The notes: generated by a model from the sequence alone, not told the origin. 64,000 bases of DNA from Streptomyces hygroscopicus subsp. hygroscopicus (GCF_001553455.1 NZ_BBOX01000116.1:1-64000), one strand, 5' to 3'; positions 37,095 to 45,984 are shown, counted from the stretch's first letter. Program-made: numbers and translations.

Positions 37095-37804
37095 AACTCC
37101 ACACCCGAATTCAGGGCGACGGTCCCCGCACCGCCCTGCTCGTCCACGGCGGCACCGTCGACAGCCGCATCTGGAACAGCCTGGCACCCAGGGTCGCCGC
37201 ACTGGGCTACACCGTGCTCGCCCCCGACCTGCGTGGCCATGGCCTGAGCCCCCGAGGCTCGTACTCTCCCGAAGCGTGGGCGGACGACCTGGTCGAGTCC
37301 CTGCCAGAGTCCGCCGGCGGCACCGTGGACGTCGCGATCGGGCACTCCCTGGGAGCCACCGTGCTGTCGTTGGCCGTGGAACGCCTGCGCCCGCGCCGCG
37401 CGGTGTACGCGGAGCCGGGATTCGAGCACGACGTCAAGCCACCGGAGTACTTCGCCCGCATCCGGTCCGCGCTGAGCAGGATCCGGGCGAACGATCTGCT
37501 GGTCGGCCACCCGAAGTGGACGCCCGCCGACGCCGAGGCCTTCGCAGCGGGCGTCGCGCTGTGCGATCCAGCGGTACTGGACGCTGTCGCCGATCTCTCC
37601 CGACGCCACACCAACTACGTGCCGGAACGGGCGGAGACGCCGAGCCTGCTGCTGCTCGCCGGCATCGGCTCCGTGGTCCGCCCGGCCGCGGCCGGGCTTC
37701 TGGCCGACCGCGGCTTCGAGGTGGCCACGCTGCCGGAGGCAGGCCACGACCTACAGCTCGACGATCCGGACGGCTTCCTGTCCGTCCTCACCGGCTGGCT
37801 GTGA
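37091..37804 (+). CDS. Alpha/beta hydrolase
   Basis: 237 residues from ATG 37091, overlapping the previous stop; the frame is open far upstream inside the neighbour but without meaning. The fold motifs are ALLVHGGTVDSRIWNSLAPR, VLAPDLRGHGLSPRG, the intact nucleophile elbow AIGHSLGATVL, and TLPEAGHDLQLDDP with the catalytic His. It is short (the lid is small). It probably hydrolyses an ester, amide or C-C bond in an intermediate of the cluster pathway. Confidence 0.88.
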   Translation: MKLHTRIQGDGPRTALLVHGGTVDSRIWNSLAPRVAALGYTVLAPDLRGHGLSPRGSYSPEAWADDLVESLPESAGGTVDVAIGHSLGATVLSLAVERLRPRRAVYAEPGFEHDVKPPEYFARIRSALSRIRANDLLVGHPKWTPADAEAFAAGVALCDPAVLDAVADLSRRHTNYVPERAETPSLLLLAGIGSVVRPAAAGLLADRGFEVATLPEAGHDLQLDDPDGFLSVLTGWL

Positions 37805-37842
37805 CCGCCGATCCACCACTGGCGCATCGAGGTGAGACCACT

Positions 37843-39258
37843 GTGCCGAACAACGCCAACGACCCGCCGACGTCCCAACAGCTTCCCTCTGAGAGCCCCG
37901 CCAGAGCCACCTCCTCCGCCACCCGGATGAACCCGCAGGAAATCCTGGACCTCATCGGCATGGGGAAGCGGCAGTGGCTCATCGTCGCGGTCTGCTTCAC
38001 CGCGATGATCGTTCAGGGCCTGGACCTCGCGAGTGCCAGCTTCGTCTACCCGGAGCTCGTGCGAGAACACGAGACGACGATGGGCACCGTGACACTCACC
38101 GTCACACTCGGCGGACTCAGCATGGCGCTCGGCGGGTTCGTGGCGGGCCCGCTGGCCGACCGATGCGGCCGCAGGGGTATCGCCATCGTCGGCCTCCTGG
38201 TCTTCGGAACGGCCACTGCGGGCATGGGCCTCGTGCCGTCGATCCCCGCGTTCGTCGCCCTGCGTCTCCTCTCCGGCGCGGGGATCGGGGCCATGGTGCC
38301 CGCGGTGGTGACGATGGTGACCGAGTCGACGCCGACCGCCCGGCGGGCGTCGATGGTCTCGCTGACCTGGTGCGGCGGCGCGGTCGGATACATCCTCGGC
38401 AGCTTCCTCGCCTCCGCCGTGCTTCCCCCGCTGGGCTGGCGTGCCCTGCTGGTGGTCTGCGGCATCCCGCCGGTGCTGCTCGCGCCGCTGCTGATCGCTC
38501 TCGTACCGGAGCCGGTGAGTTCGCTGCTGACCAGAGGCTGCCCGACGGCAGCCGTCCAACGGAGCCTGACCGGACTCGCCCCGGACCGCGCCCTGGACGC
38601 ACAGGCCCTCGCAACGCCGACGGTCGCGCAGCGCCGGCAGCGGGCGGGCTCGGCCCTGGTGTCCCGCACGTTTCTGCCGACCACACTGCTGCTCTGGCTC
38701 TGCTCGTTCATCGGGTTCGGCGTGGTCTTCCTGATCGCGAACTACCTGCCGCTGCTACTGGACCACAGCGACTTCACCACCGCCCAGTCCGGAGTGGCCG
38801 TCGGTCTCTTCGGCATCTGCGGACTGGTCGGCCAGTTGCTGGTGTCCGTCACGCTGCGTCGGTCCGACGCCGACTCCCTGCTCGCGCTGCTCTGGGCGGT
38901 CGGCGGCGCGGGACTGGTGGCGGTCGGGGTCCTGCAGATGGGCACCGGCGGATTCTTCGGCATCGTCCTGTTGCTCGGATTGTTCCTGGGCGGTTCCAAC
39001 GCGGTCCTGCCGGCGTTGGCGACGCTGACGTATCCGGCCTCGGCACGGGCGACTGGCACATCCTGGGCGAACGGGGTCGGACAGCTCGGCCAGCTCGCCA
39101 GCGGGTCCCTCGGCGGCCTCATGATCGGTGCGGGATGGTCATCGCCGACGATCTTCCTATGCCTGACACTGCCGCTCTGCGGCGGCATCGCCGCGACGCT
39201 GGCCCTGCGCACGGGCCGGCACCACCGGGAAACCGCGCCAGCCGCTGACGTCGCCTGA
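37843..39258 (+). CDS. MFS transporter (aromatic acid:H+ symporter-like)
   Basis: 471 residues from GTG 37843, chosen for GAGGTGAG seven bases upstream; a GTG at 37801 overlapping the previous stop is also open. About 12 membrane helices. A soluble N-terminal stretch precedes the first helix, as in the aromatic acid:H+ symporter (AAHS) group. The conserved loop 2-3 motif is GPLADRCGRRG, and helix 4 has LRLLSGAGIGAMVPAVVTMV. It is likely the uptake system for the cluster substrate, an aromatic or heterocyclic acid. Confidence 0.9.
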   Translation: MPNNANDPPTSQQLPSESPARATSSATRMNPQEILDLIGMGKRQWLIVAVCFTAMIVQGLDLASASFVYPELVREHETTMGTVTLTVTLGGLSMALGGFVAGPLADRCGRRGIAIVGLLVFGTATAGMGLVPSIPAFVALRLLSGAGIGAMVPAVVTMVTESTPTARRASMVSLTWCGGAVGYILGSFLASAVLPPLGWRALLVVCGIPPVLLAPLLIALVPEPVSSLLTRGCPTAAVQRSLTGLAPDRALDAQALATPTVAQRRQRAGSALVSRTFLPTTLLLWLCSFIGFGVVFLIANYLPLLLDHSDFTTAQSGVAVGLFGICGLVGQLLVSVTLRRSDADSLLALLWAVGGAGLVAVGVLQMGTGGFFGIVLLLGLFLGGSNAVLPALATLTYPASARATGTSWANGVGQLGQLASGSLGGLMIGAGWSSPTIFLCLTLPLCGGIAATLALRTGRHHRETAPAADVA

Positions 39259-39393
39259 CGTCGGACGACGACGGAGACCGGCCGGCAAGCGGCCGAGGAC
39301 TTGTCACTTCCACAAAGACCAGGTATTCGATCCTGTCGCTTCACCGTGGAACACAACCGGCCGCCGAGAGATCATCTCAACACGGCGAAACCA

Positions 39394-39412
39394 TTGACTT
39401 CCGTTTACGGAA
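39394..39412 (+). promoter_or_regulatory. Possible internal promoter/operator before the Rid gene
   Basis: TTGACT (39394-39399) resembles a -35 box and overlaps the inverted repeat TTCCGT-TT-ACGGAA (39399-39412), in the 201-bp gap between the MFS and Rid genes, 48 bp before the Rid start. No convincing -10 box follows. The gap is the longest in the cluster, so a second promoter here is plausible. Confidence 0.4.
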
Positions 39413-39459
39413 ATCAGCACGCCGCAACCATCGGCTCCAATGACCGGAAAGAGGGAAGA

Positions 39460-39885
39460 ATGAGTCGAGGAACAATGAAGAAGCACACGGTGATCCCGCT
39501 GAACCCGCCGACCCTGGCGGATCCGGCCGGCCACTTCGACCGGGCGGTCCGCATCGGCGACTGGGTGTTCGTCTCAGGAACCTCGGCACTGACCAACCTC
39601 AGCGGCCCACTGGCCGACCGCGTCCTCCCCGACAGCTTCCTGGAGCAGGCCAACACCACCTTCGACAACATCGAGAAGGTCCTGGAGCACGCCGGGGGAT
39701 CGCTGGCCGACGTCTACGAGATCCGGGTGATCCTGAACGACCGCAACAACTTCGGGACGCTCGACGACATATTCCGCGAACGCTTCCCGGACCGCGGTTT
39801 CATCGGACATGGATATGTCGCGGAATTCCTCGCTCCGGGAATGCTCATCGAAGTCGAAGCGCACGCCTACCTGCCGTCGGAATAA
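39460..39885 (+). CDS. Rid (YjgF/YER057c/UK114)-family protein without the catalytic Arg
   Basis: 141 residues from ATG 39460 (GAGGGAAG upstream). The fold signatures are AVRIGDWVFVSGTSAL, QANTTFDNIEKVLEHAGGSL and VYEIRVILNDRNNFGTLDDI. In RidA enamine/imine deaminases an Arg in the C-terminal strand (Arg105 in E. coli RidA) is essential; here the matching segment reads FIGHGYVAEFLAPG with no Arg. It therefore belongs to a non-archetypal Rid subgroup. RutC in pyrimidine breakdown is a family member working beside an LLM monooxygenase, the same combination as here. Confidence 0.88.
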   Translation: MSRGTMKKHTVIPLNPPTLADPAGHFDRAVRIGDWVFVSGTSALTNLSGPLADRVLPDSFLEQANTTFDNIEKVLEHAGGSLADVYEIRVILNDRNNFGTLDDIFRERFPDRGFIGHGYVAEFLAPGMLIEVEAHAYLPSE

Positions 39886-39920
39886 TCACTCGACCGCAGT
39901 CGACCATGGAAAGGAATGCT

Positions 39921-40721
39921 GTGACCTCTACCTCCGGTTTCACCGCAGGAATCGCCTCCGGCGCCATCGAAGTGATCGACCTGACCACCCCGCTCCACTC
40001 CGGAACGCCGGTGGTGCCAGTGCCGGCCCCCTTCGCTCCGAGCGCCGGTTTCACAACGCGCCCGGTGAGCGACTTCGACGAGCGCGGCCCCGGCTGGTCC
40101 TGGAGCGACATGACCTTGGGCGAGCACACCGGAACCCACGTCGACGCGCCACGCCACTGGATCAGCGGACGCGAAGGCCTCGCCGTCGACCAGATCTCTC
40201 CGACCCGGCTGATCGGCCCAGTCGCGGTGATCGACAAGACCGTGGAAGTCGCGGAGAACCAGACCTTCCTGCTCGGGGCCGAGCACTTCGAGGAGTGGGA
40301 GCACGAGCACGGGCCGCTGGAGCCAGGATCGTGGGTCATCTTCCGCTCGGGATGGAGCGCGTACGGCTCCGATCCGGAGCGGTTCCTCGACCCCAAGGGC
40401 TGGCCGGGGCTCTCGATCGACGGGGCCAAGTGGCTGGCGGCACACCCCGCGGTGAGCGGCTACGGGGTCGAGTCCGTGGGGATCGACAGCATGGGCGCGG
40501 GCCCCTCCCAACCGGGGGAGTCCGGGGCCGGCGACCCCGATCCCGGCGAGTTCGGGCCCGGCCACTACTACCTGCTCGGAGCCGACAAGTACGGCCTGAC
40601 ATCGCTGTGCAACGTCGATCGCCTGCCGCCCAAGGGAGCGACGATCGTGGTCGCCCCCCTGCCGATCGTCGGCGGGACGGCGGGGCCGGCCCGCGTGTTC
40701 GCCTTCGTCGACCGGAGCTGA
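39921..40721 (+). CDS. Cyclase-family (kynurenine formamidase-like) metal hydrolase
   Basis: 266 residues from GTG 39921, with GGAAAGGA upstream; an ATG at 39906 is also in frame. The PF04199 signature is TLGEHTGTHVDAPRHW (metal-binding HxGTHxDxPxH), with VIDLTTPLHSGTPVV before it and VESVGIDSMGAG later. Members hydrolyse N-formyl or cyclic amides (formamidase, isatin hydrolase) using Mn or Zn. In the cluster it is a good candidate for opening a lactam or removing a formyl group after ring oxidation. Confidence 0.9.
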   Translation: MTSTSGFTAGIASGAIEVIDLTTPLHSGTPVVPVPAPFAPSAGFTTRPVSDFDERGPGWSWSDMTLGEHTGTHVDAPRHWISGREGLAVDQISPTRLIGPVAVIDKTVEVAENQTFLLGAEHFEEWEHEHGPLEPGSWVIFRSGWSAYGSDPERFLDPKGWPGLSIDGAKWLAAHPAVSGYGVESVGIDSMGAGPSQPGESGAGDPDPGEFGPGHYYLLGADKYGLTSLCNVDRLPPKGATIVVAPLPIVGGTAGPARVFAFVDRS

Positions 40722-40807
40722 CGTTGCCCGCCGCGGCCACCGCGACCCACCCGGCACGACTACAGCGAAAGACCACGACATCGTCCCAGGTGCTGAGGAG
40801 GCACGCC

Positions 40808-42205
40808 GTGGAAGAAGGTTCGCATTTTGACCTGTTGGTGATCGGAACCGGCGCGGCGGGCCTTTCCGCAGCGCTCGGATTCATCGAGTCCGCAGCCGAG
40901 AGGGGAGAGTCCCCGTCGGTCGCCGTCGTGGAGCGCTCCTCCGAAGAGGAGCGTGGTGGAGCGACCAGGGGTTCGTGGGCGAACCTGATGGTCAGCCCCG
41001 AAGGGGTCGTCGACCCGGATGTCATCCAGCGCGTCATCGACTCGCACCCGGAGGTCGACGAGACGTACTTCCGTACCCTCGAGGCAGCCGCCGGCGGGGC
41101 GGTCGACTGGCTGGGCAAACACGGGGTGACCGTCGACCACACGCCCACCGGTTTCGCCATGGAGTCGACGTACGGGGCCACCGTCGGCGGTGGGCAGGCG
41201 ATAGTCGAGGCGCTGACACAGGCGATCGAGCGGTATCCGGCCGTGACGTTCCACTACGAGACGGAAGCCGTACGGCTGTGTCTGGACGACGCCGGCCTGG
41301 TCGACGGCGTCCTCGTCCGGGGCGCTGACGGGGTCCTGCGCGTCCTCTCCGCCGGCAACGTGGTCGTCGCCTGCGGCGGGTTCGAGGGCAACTACGAGAT
41401 GCTGACCCGTTACGTCGGTCCACGCGCCGGAGAGATCGTCCCCGTGGTGCCCGGAGTCCGCAACAACGTCGGTGACGGCCTCCGGATGATCATGGAGATC
41501 GGCGGTGACACGGCGGGGCAGTTCGACATGCTCCATGTGCAGCTGGTCGACAGCCGGTCCAGCAAGCCTGACGCCGGGATCTTCGGGGTGCCCTACGGGA
41601 TCATCGTCAACGAGGCAGCTGAACGATTCGTCGACGAGGGAAGCCGCACCTTCGAAGGCCTCAACGAGTCGCTGGCGTTCGAAGTGTGGCGGAACCAGAA
41701 CAGCACGGCCTATTTCATCGGGGACGCGCAGACCTTCTCCATCCCCGGCTTCGAGCACCTCAACCAGACGGACCTCGCCCCCGTGGAGGCCGACACGATC
41801 CCCGGCCTCGCACGCGAGCTTGGACTCGACCCCGAGAAGCTCGAAGCGACCGTCTCGGCGTTCAACGGCGCCGTGCAGGACGGCACGTTCGACGTCTCGC
41901 GCTGCGACGGGAAGCGCACGACGGGGCTGGCCATCGACAAGACCAACTGGGCGCGGGCCCTCTCCGAAGGCCCCTTCCGGGCGTACCCGGTGAAGACCGC
42001 GGTCACCTTCTCCTTCGGTGGTGTCCGCACCGACGTCCGCGCCCGGGTGCTGACCCCCGGAGGCACGCCCATTCCCCACCTGTACGCCGCCGGGGTGACC
42101 ACCGGTGTCTGGTACCAGGAGTACCCGGGCGCCTTGTCCGTCCTGCGCTGCGTGGTGTTCGGCCGTATCGCGGGGCGCGAGGCCGCCCAGGCTGCCCGGC
42201 CCTGA
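40808..42205 (+). CDS. FAD-dependent dehydrogenase (fumarate reductase/TcuA-like flavoprotein)
   Basis: 465 residues from GTG 40808, with GAGGAG seven bases upstream; longer in-frame readings have no support. The N-terminal FAD motif is DLLVIGTGAAGLSAALGF; GGATRGSWANLMVS binds flavin; VVACGGFEGNYEMLTRYVG and the C-terminal HLYAAGVTTGVWYQEYPGAL, then SVLRCVVFGRIAG, are typical of the FAD_binding_2 group that includes tricarballylate dehydrogenase and 3-ketosteroid dehydrogenases. It probably introduces or removes a double bond in an acid intermediate. It is the last intact gene of the cluster. Confidence 0.9.
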   Translation: MEEGSHFDLLVIGTGAAGLSAALGFIESAAERGESPSVAVVERSSEEERGGATRGSWANLMVSPEGVVDPDVIQRVIDSHPEVDETYFRTLEAAAGGAVDWLGKHGVTVDHTPTGFAMESTYGATVGGGQAIVEALTQAIERYPAVTFHYETEAVRLCLDDAGLVDGVLVRGADGVLRVLSAGNVVVACGGFEGNYEMLTRYVGPRAGEIVPVVPGVRNNVGDGLRMIMEIGGDTAGQFDMLHVQLVDSRSSKPDAGIFGVPYGIIVNEAAERFVDEGSRTFEGLNESLAFEVWRNQNSTAYFIGDAQTFSIPGFEHLNQTDLAPVEADTIPGLARELGLDPEKLEATVSAFNGAVQDGTFDVSRCDGKRTTGLAIDKTNWARALSEGPFRAYPVKTAVTFSFGGVRTDVRARVLTPGGTPIPHLYAAGVTTGVWYQEYPGALSVLRCVVFGRIAGREAAQAARP

Positions 42206-42230
42206 GCGGCTGGACCGAAGGACGGCCGTC

Positions 42231-42560
42231 ATCGGTCTCCGACGGTTCCCCGAGCTCAACTCGACGGTGGACACTGAGAACAGCGAAATCGTCCGCCACT
42301 CCCACACCAACCTGGGCTTCGCGGCACAGACCGAGCGCGGCCTGGTCGTACCCGTCGTCCGTGGCACCCACCGCACGACGACCGCGTAGCTCGCCGCCGA
42401 GCTCACCCGTCTCACCGAACTCGCCCGCGCCAACTCCCTCCCCCCGGCGGCACTCATCGGTGGCACCTTCACCCTCAACAACTACGGCGTCTTCGGCGTC
42501 GACGGCTCTACACCGATCATCAACCACCCCGAAGCCGCGAAATTCGGCACGCCGAAGCCC
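42231..42560 (+). pseudogene. Dihydrolipoamide acyltransferase (2-oxoacid dehydrogenase E2) fragment
   Basis: The frame reads IGLRRFPELNSTVDTENSEI, then HTNLGFAAQTERGLVVPVVR, a TAG at 42387-42389, then LAAELTRLTELARANSLPPA and GGTFTLNNYGVFGVDGSTPI, ending NHPEAAKFGTP. This is the E2 catalytic domain. The stop sits where E2 has Glu, so GAG to TAG explains it. The lipoyl domain and the active-site His-x-x-x-Asp-Gly segment are absent: truncated at both ends. Confidence 0.88.
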
Positions 42561-43022
42561 TGGCCTTGGACCTGGTCCCGTTGCAACGCTGTAGTTCCCA
42601 AAGGCGTCGAGGGGCCGGTCCTGGGAGGTCAGCCTCTTCTTGAAGGGGGCGGGGCTGGGATCCGGTCGAGTCCGGAGCCCGGCTTACGCTGCGTCTCCCG
42701 ATCTGTATGTGATCGGGAGGAAGTCCCTCCAAGGGCCTGACCGAGCTGTTCAACGAGGAAACACAAGAAGGCGCTGAACTCACCCGCGCCTCTCTGCTGC
42801 ACCGCCCGGATGCCCCGGCCGGGCCCCGTCCCCGGGGTGGATTCCGCAGTCGGCGGCTGGGACGAGCGGCGCCAGGCGCGAGCGCAGTGAAACGCGCGGA
42901 TTCCGCTTAACGATGATTGTCTGAACGGCCCGGGAACATGGCTCGTTGTCGCCTTCCTTGTTCCGCGGGGCCCGAGAATGGTGGAGCCTCATCGCCGATT
43001 CCGGCGCAACGGAAGGGAAGGC
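42561..43022. other. 462-bp stretch upstream of the protease gene, no gene found
   Basis: No reading frame on either strand gives a recognisable protein. The last bases before the protease ATG carry GGAAGGGAAGG, a ribosome binding site. The rest presumably holds the protease promoter; I cannot place -35/-10 boxes with confidence. Confidence 0.5.
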
Positions 43023-43817
43023 ATGACTAGGCGATCACGCGGAATAAAAGCCGTCACCTTGGTCACGTCGACAGCCGCCTGCGCGGCGACCGTGCTCATC
43101 GGCGTCCCGGCGCCCGCCTCCGCCATCGCCGGCGGGCAGTATCTCGACTGGGCGACGCAGGCCGGCGGCATGGTGTCGATCCTCATCGACGATCCGTACA
43201 ACGCCTGTTCCGGTGCCCTGATCAGCCGGACCGCAAACAACCGGAACAGTCGGCTCGTCCTCACCGCGCGCCACTGCTTCGAGGACGACAACGGGAATCT
43301 CACCGGCATCGAAAAGATCCATGTGTTCAACGGACACAACACGTACGGCAAAGGCACGCAGTACGAAGTGAACCAACTGGCGACACTTTCTGTCGGTAAC
43401 ACCCCGACGGACACCGTCGTCCTGCAACTCGCACAGAGGACCTCCTCCCTGGCGTTCACATACAATTCCACAACGAAATTCCCGACCGGAAACGATCTGA
43501 GGATCAACGGATACGGGCACAACGACAGGACCATATACAACAGGGAACTCAAGCAGGGCACCTTCACCGTCACGGGCAACGACGACACCATCAGGTACAT
43601 GATCAGGGGCAAGGGCGCGGTGACGTGTTCCGGTGACTCCGGGGGGCCTGCCATCGACCAAAACGGTGTGATCGTGGGAACCGTGTTCGAAGGCGTGGAA
43701 CTGGCCAACAGGCCGTCCTATGAGTCGTGTGACCTGAAGTACTCGGATTGGCCGCATCTCAGCCTCTCAAAGCTGTACAACTCGAACATAGACGCCCAGG
43801 TCCGAAGCCTCGAATAG
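43023..43817 (+). CDS. Secreted trypsin-like serine protease (S1 family)
   Basis: 264 residues from ATG 43023 with GGAAGG upstream; the in-frame ATG 45 bp earlier lacks one. A basic start (TRRSRGIK), hydrophobic core and PAPASAIAGG give a Sec signal peptide with cleavage after ASA. The triad is visible: His in LVLTARHCF, Asp in TPTDTVVLQL, Ser in TCSGDSGGPA. The sequence is divergent from classic Streptomyces trypsins. It acts outside the cell. Next to a secreted ricin-type lectin, it may be part of a set of hydrolytic or binding exoproteins. Confidence 0.88.
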   Translation: MTRRSRGIKAVTLVTSTAACAATVLIGVPAPASAIAGGQYLDWATQAGGMVSILIDDPYNACSGALISRTANNRNSRLVLTARHCFEDDNGNLTGIEKIHVFNGHNTYGKGTQYEVNQLATLSVGNTPTDTVVLQLAQRTSSLAFTYNSTTKFPTGNDLRINGYGHNDRTIYNRELKQGTFTVTGNDDTIRYMIRGKGAVTCSGDSGGPAIDQNGVIVGTVFEGVELANRPSYESCDLKYSDWPHLSLSKLYNSNIDAQVRSLE

Positions 43818-43846
43818 CTGTGACACCCTTCGCCGTGGACTCGATA

Positions 43847-43876
43847 CCACTCCGAGGCCGCGCGGCCTCGGAGTGG
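43847..43876. terminator. Hairpin terminator after the protease gene
   Basis: CCACTCCGAGGCC-GCGC-GGCCTCGGAGTGG: a perfect 13-bp stem with a 4-nt loop, 30 bp after the protease stop. No U-tract, as usual in this genus. Confidence 0.85.
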
Positions 43877-44355
43877 ACGCCAGGACCTCCGGCCATCGAC
43901 CGGTCACAAACCCGGGGACGTGGAACTCGGCCCGCACCTCGACGGGTCTTCAGGATCCGGCGGCCCGCCGCGAGCGCGCCGTAGGGCAGCCCGCGTTCTC
44001 GGCCGGTCGCCGCGGGCGCCGTCCGCCGCCCGCGGCGACCGCGCTGTCGCCCCGCTGGATCCTTCCGTCACCGGCCTCACCGCAACACCGGTACGGGACG
44101 ACCGTGACTTCACCACGTGCAACCCGGCCGTCGTGCCCAAACATCGCGCCCCCAACGACGGCCGAGCGAACACGCATAACGGCCGCCCACCCCCACAGGT
44201 AAAGGAGCTTCCCCGAACGCCGAACGCGGACCTGCTGGCCTGACACCGGCAGTCGACCCGCGCGGCAGACCACCCAGCCCGCCCGGACCCGCCCTGAGAC
44301 CCGACCTGACCTGCGGGCCGCACTGGAGTGCCGACGAACACCCGAGAGGTGGAAC
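43877..44355. other. 479-bp intergenic stretch upstream of the lectin gene
   Basis: Several short frames are open on both strands but none resembles a known protein or has a good start. CGAGAGGTGGAAC just before 44356 is the lectin gene's ribosome binding site. The promoter should lie here but cannot be pinned down by eye. Confidence 0.5.
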
Positions 44356-45213
44356 ATGGGCAAGACCACAAAGCTCGCCACCGCAGCCGCAGCGTTCGCA
44401 TCATCCCTGGTGGCACTCATGCTGACCGCTCCGCCCGCGTCCGCGGACAACAGCGACGCGATCGGCCCGATCAGCTCGCTCGCCAACGGCAAGTGCATGG
44501 ACGCCGCAGGAGGCAACTCCGGCGACGGCACGGCCGTGCAGATCTACCCATGCAACAACAGCACCGCGCAGGAATGGAGCGTGCGCGGAGACGACACGCT
44601 GCGTGTCCTCGGCAAGTGTGCCGAAGCCGCCGGGAGCGGCGGGAGCCTCAAGGTGCGACTCTGGAGCTGCTATGGAGCGGACAACCAGAGGTGGGAACAA
44701 CGCCCGGACGGGACGCTGCGCAACGTCGCCGCCGGTCTGTGCATCGACATCCCCGGCAATGCGTCGGACAGTACCCAGTTGGAGGCCAGGGCCTGTACCG
44801 GACAGGGCTACCAGCGCTGGAAGCTCCCCACCACCGGCGCCATCATCCACGCCGCCAGCCGCAAATGCATGGACGTCGCCGGGAACAACGACGCAGACGG
44901 CACCGCCGTGCAGATCTACCCGTGCAGCGACAACAACGCGGCACAGCGGTGGACCCTCACCAACGGCACCATCCAGGCCAAGGGCAAGTGCCTCGACGCC
45001 GGCACGATGAACATCGGTGCGAAACTGACAATCCGGACCTGCACCAACGGCGCCGCCCAGAAATGGCGGCGCGACACCTCTGATCACCTGATCAACCAGT
45101 CCTCCGGTATCTGCGTCGGTGCCCCGAACACCAACGACAGCACCCAGCTCGACCTCCGAACCTGCAACCAATCGTCCAACGTCATCTGGTACGCACCCTC
45201 CGACACCATCTGA
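44356..45213 (+). CDS. Secreted ricin-type beta-trefoil lectin
   Basis: 285 residues with a Sec signal (MGKTTKLATAAAAFASSLVA and cleavage near ASA-DN). The mature part is two beta-trefoils made of about 40-residue repeats, each with a QxW-type motif: QEWSV, QRWEQ, QRWKL, QRWTL, QKWRR. KCMDAAGGNSGDGTAVQIYP recurs nearly unchanged as KCMDVAGNNDADGTAVQIYP, so the second trefoil is a recent duplicate of the first. It has no catalytic domain: a free carbohydrate-binding protein outside the cell. Confidence 0.9.
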   Translation: MGKTTKLATAAAAFASSLVALMLTAPPASADNSDAIGPISSLANGKCMDAAGGNSGDGTAVQIYPCNNSTAQEWSVRGDDTLRVLGKCAEAAGSGGSLKVRLWSCYGADNQRWEQRPDGTLRNVAAGLCIDIPGNASDSTQLEARACTGQGYQRWKLPTTGAIIHAASRKCMDVAGNNDADGTAVQIYPCSDNNAAQRWTLTNGTIQAKGKCLDAGTMNIGAKLTIRTCTNGAAQKWRRDTSDHLINQSSGICVGAPNTNDSTQLDLRTCNQSSNVIWYAPSDTI

Positions 45214-45950
45214 CACCGGAAGCCCCGAACGACTTCGGTCCCCGGTCGACGGCAGCGAAGGCTGAGGACTTCGAGGGTGGCACGGGCAAGCCGCCGCGGA
45301 GCAGGCGGCCGGGATGCTGCCCGCGCAGCTCCCAGGAAACGGGCGGAGCACGAGCAGCAGGCCGTGGCCGCCGCTGACGCGGCTCGCCAAGTGCTGCCGT
45401 GCGAGGAGGGCGGGCGGGACCGGCAGCCGGGCGGTGCGAGGCGTGCGGCTGCCGCCGCCGGGCCCTGATGCCATTTACGCGGCGGCCGGGCCGGCCTCCT
45501 CGCCGAGGCGCGCGTCCTGCTCGGTGGAGGCCGGTCGGGCGGCGGTGTTCTCCGGCTCGCCCTCGGCCTGGGTCCGCGAGGCCGAATGGGAGCAGGTCCG
45601 CGCCCGGCAGGCGGCGGCGAAGGCCCGCGCCGAAGCCGCGGCCGCGCAGATGCCCGCCGTGGCGGCCGCGCCCGTGGCGCCGGTCACTCTGCCCGCCCCG
45701 CGTTCTATCGCCGCGCCCGCCCCGGCCGCCGCCGACGTCGACCAGCAGCAGGAGCTCGTCCTCGAGGACCTGACCGCGAGCAGGCAGCGGCTGGCCACGG
45801 GGGATCCGGACCGGCCGTACGCGTTCCGCCGTGATGCCCTGTCGTGGGCGTTGAGCATCGGCCTGCCCTGCACGCCTGGTGGTATGACGCTGGTCCCGTG
45901 TGCCCGCCGCGGCTGTTCGAACCTGGCCCGCGGTCAGCCTGCGGATTGAG
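45214..45950 (+). other. Decayed or unrecognised coding region left of the relaxase remnant
   Basis: A frame around 45470-45945 reads as an Ala/Arg-rich helix (AWVREAEWEQVRARQAAAKA) followed by PAPAAADVDQQQELVLEDLT, with a CEACGCRRRAL zinc-knuckle-like piece upstream in another frame at about 45430. Such small Cys- and Ala-rich proteins occur on actinomycete plasmids and integrative elements. I recognise no family; the change of frame suggests decay. Confidence 0.35.
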
Positions 45951-45984
45951 GTTCCACCGAGATGCGGGGAGAGGTGACAGCAGG

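Noticed and set aside
36961..37842. A 765-codon reading of the MFS gene
   Set aside because: The extra part overlaps two hydrolase genes in another frame; GTG 37843 has its own ribosome binding site.
39809..40807. Extended start of the TcuA-like flavoprotein through the cyclase gene
   Set aside because: Arg-rich shadow of the cyclase gene; FAD motif begins just after GTG 40808 with GAGGAG upstream.
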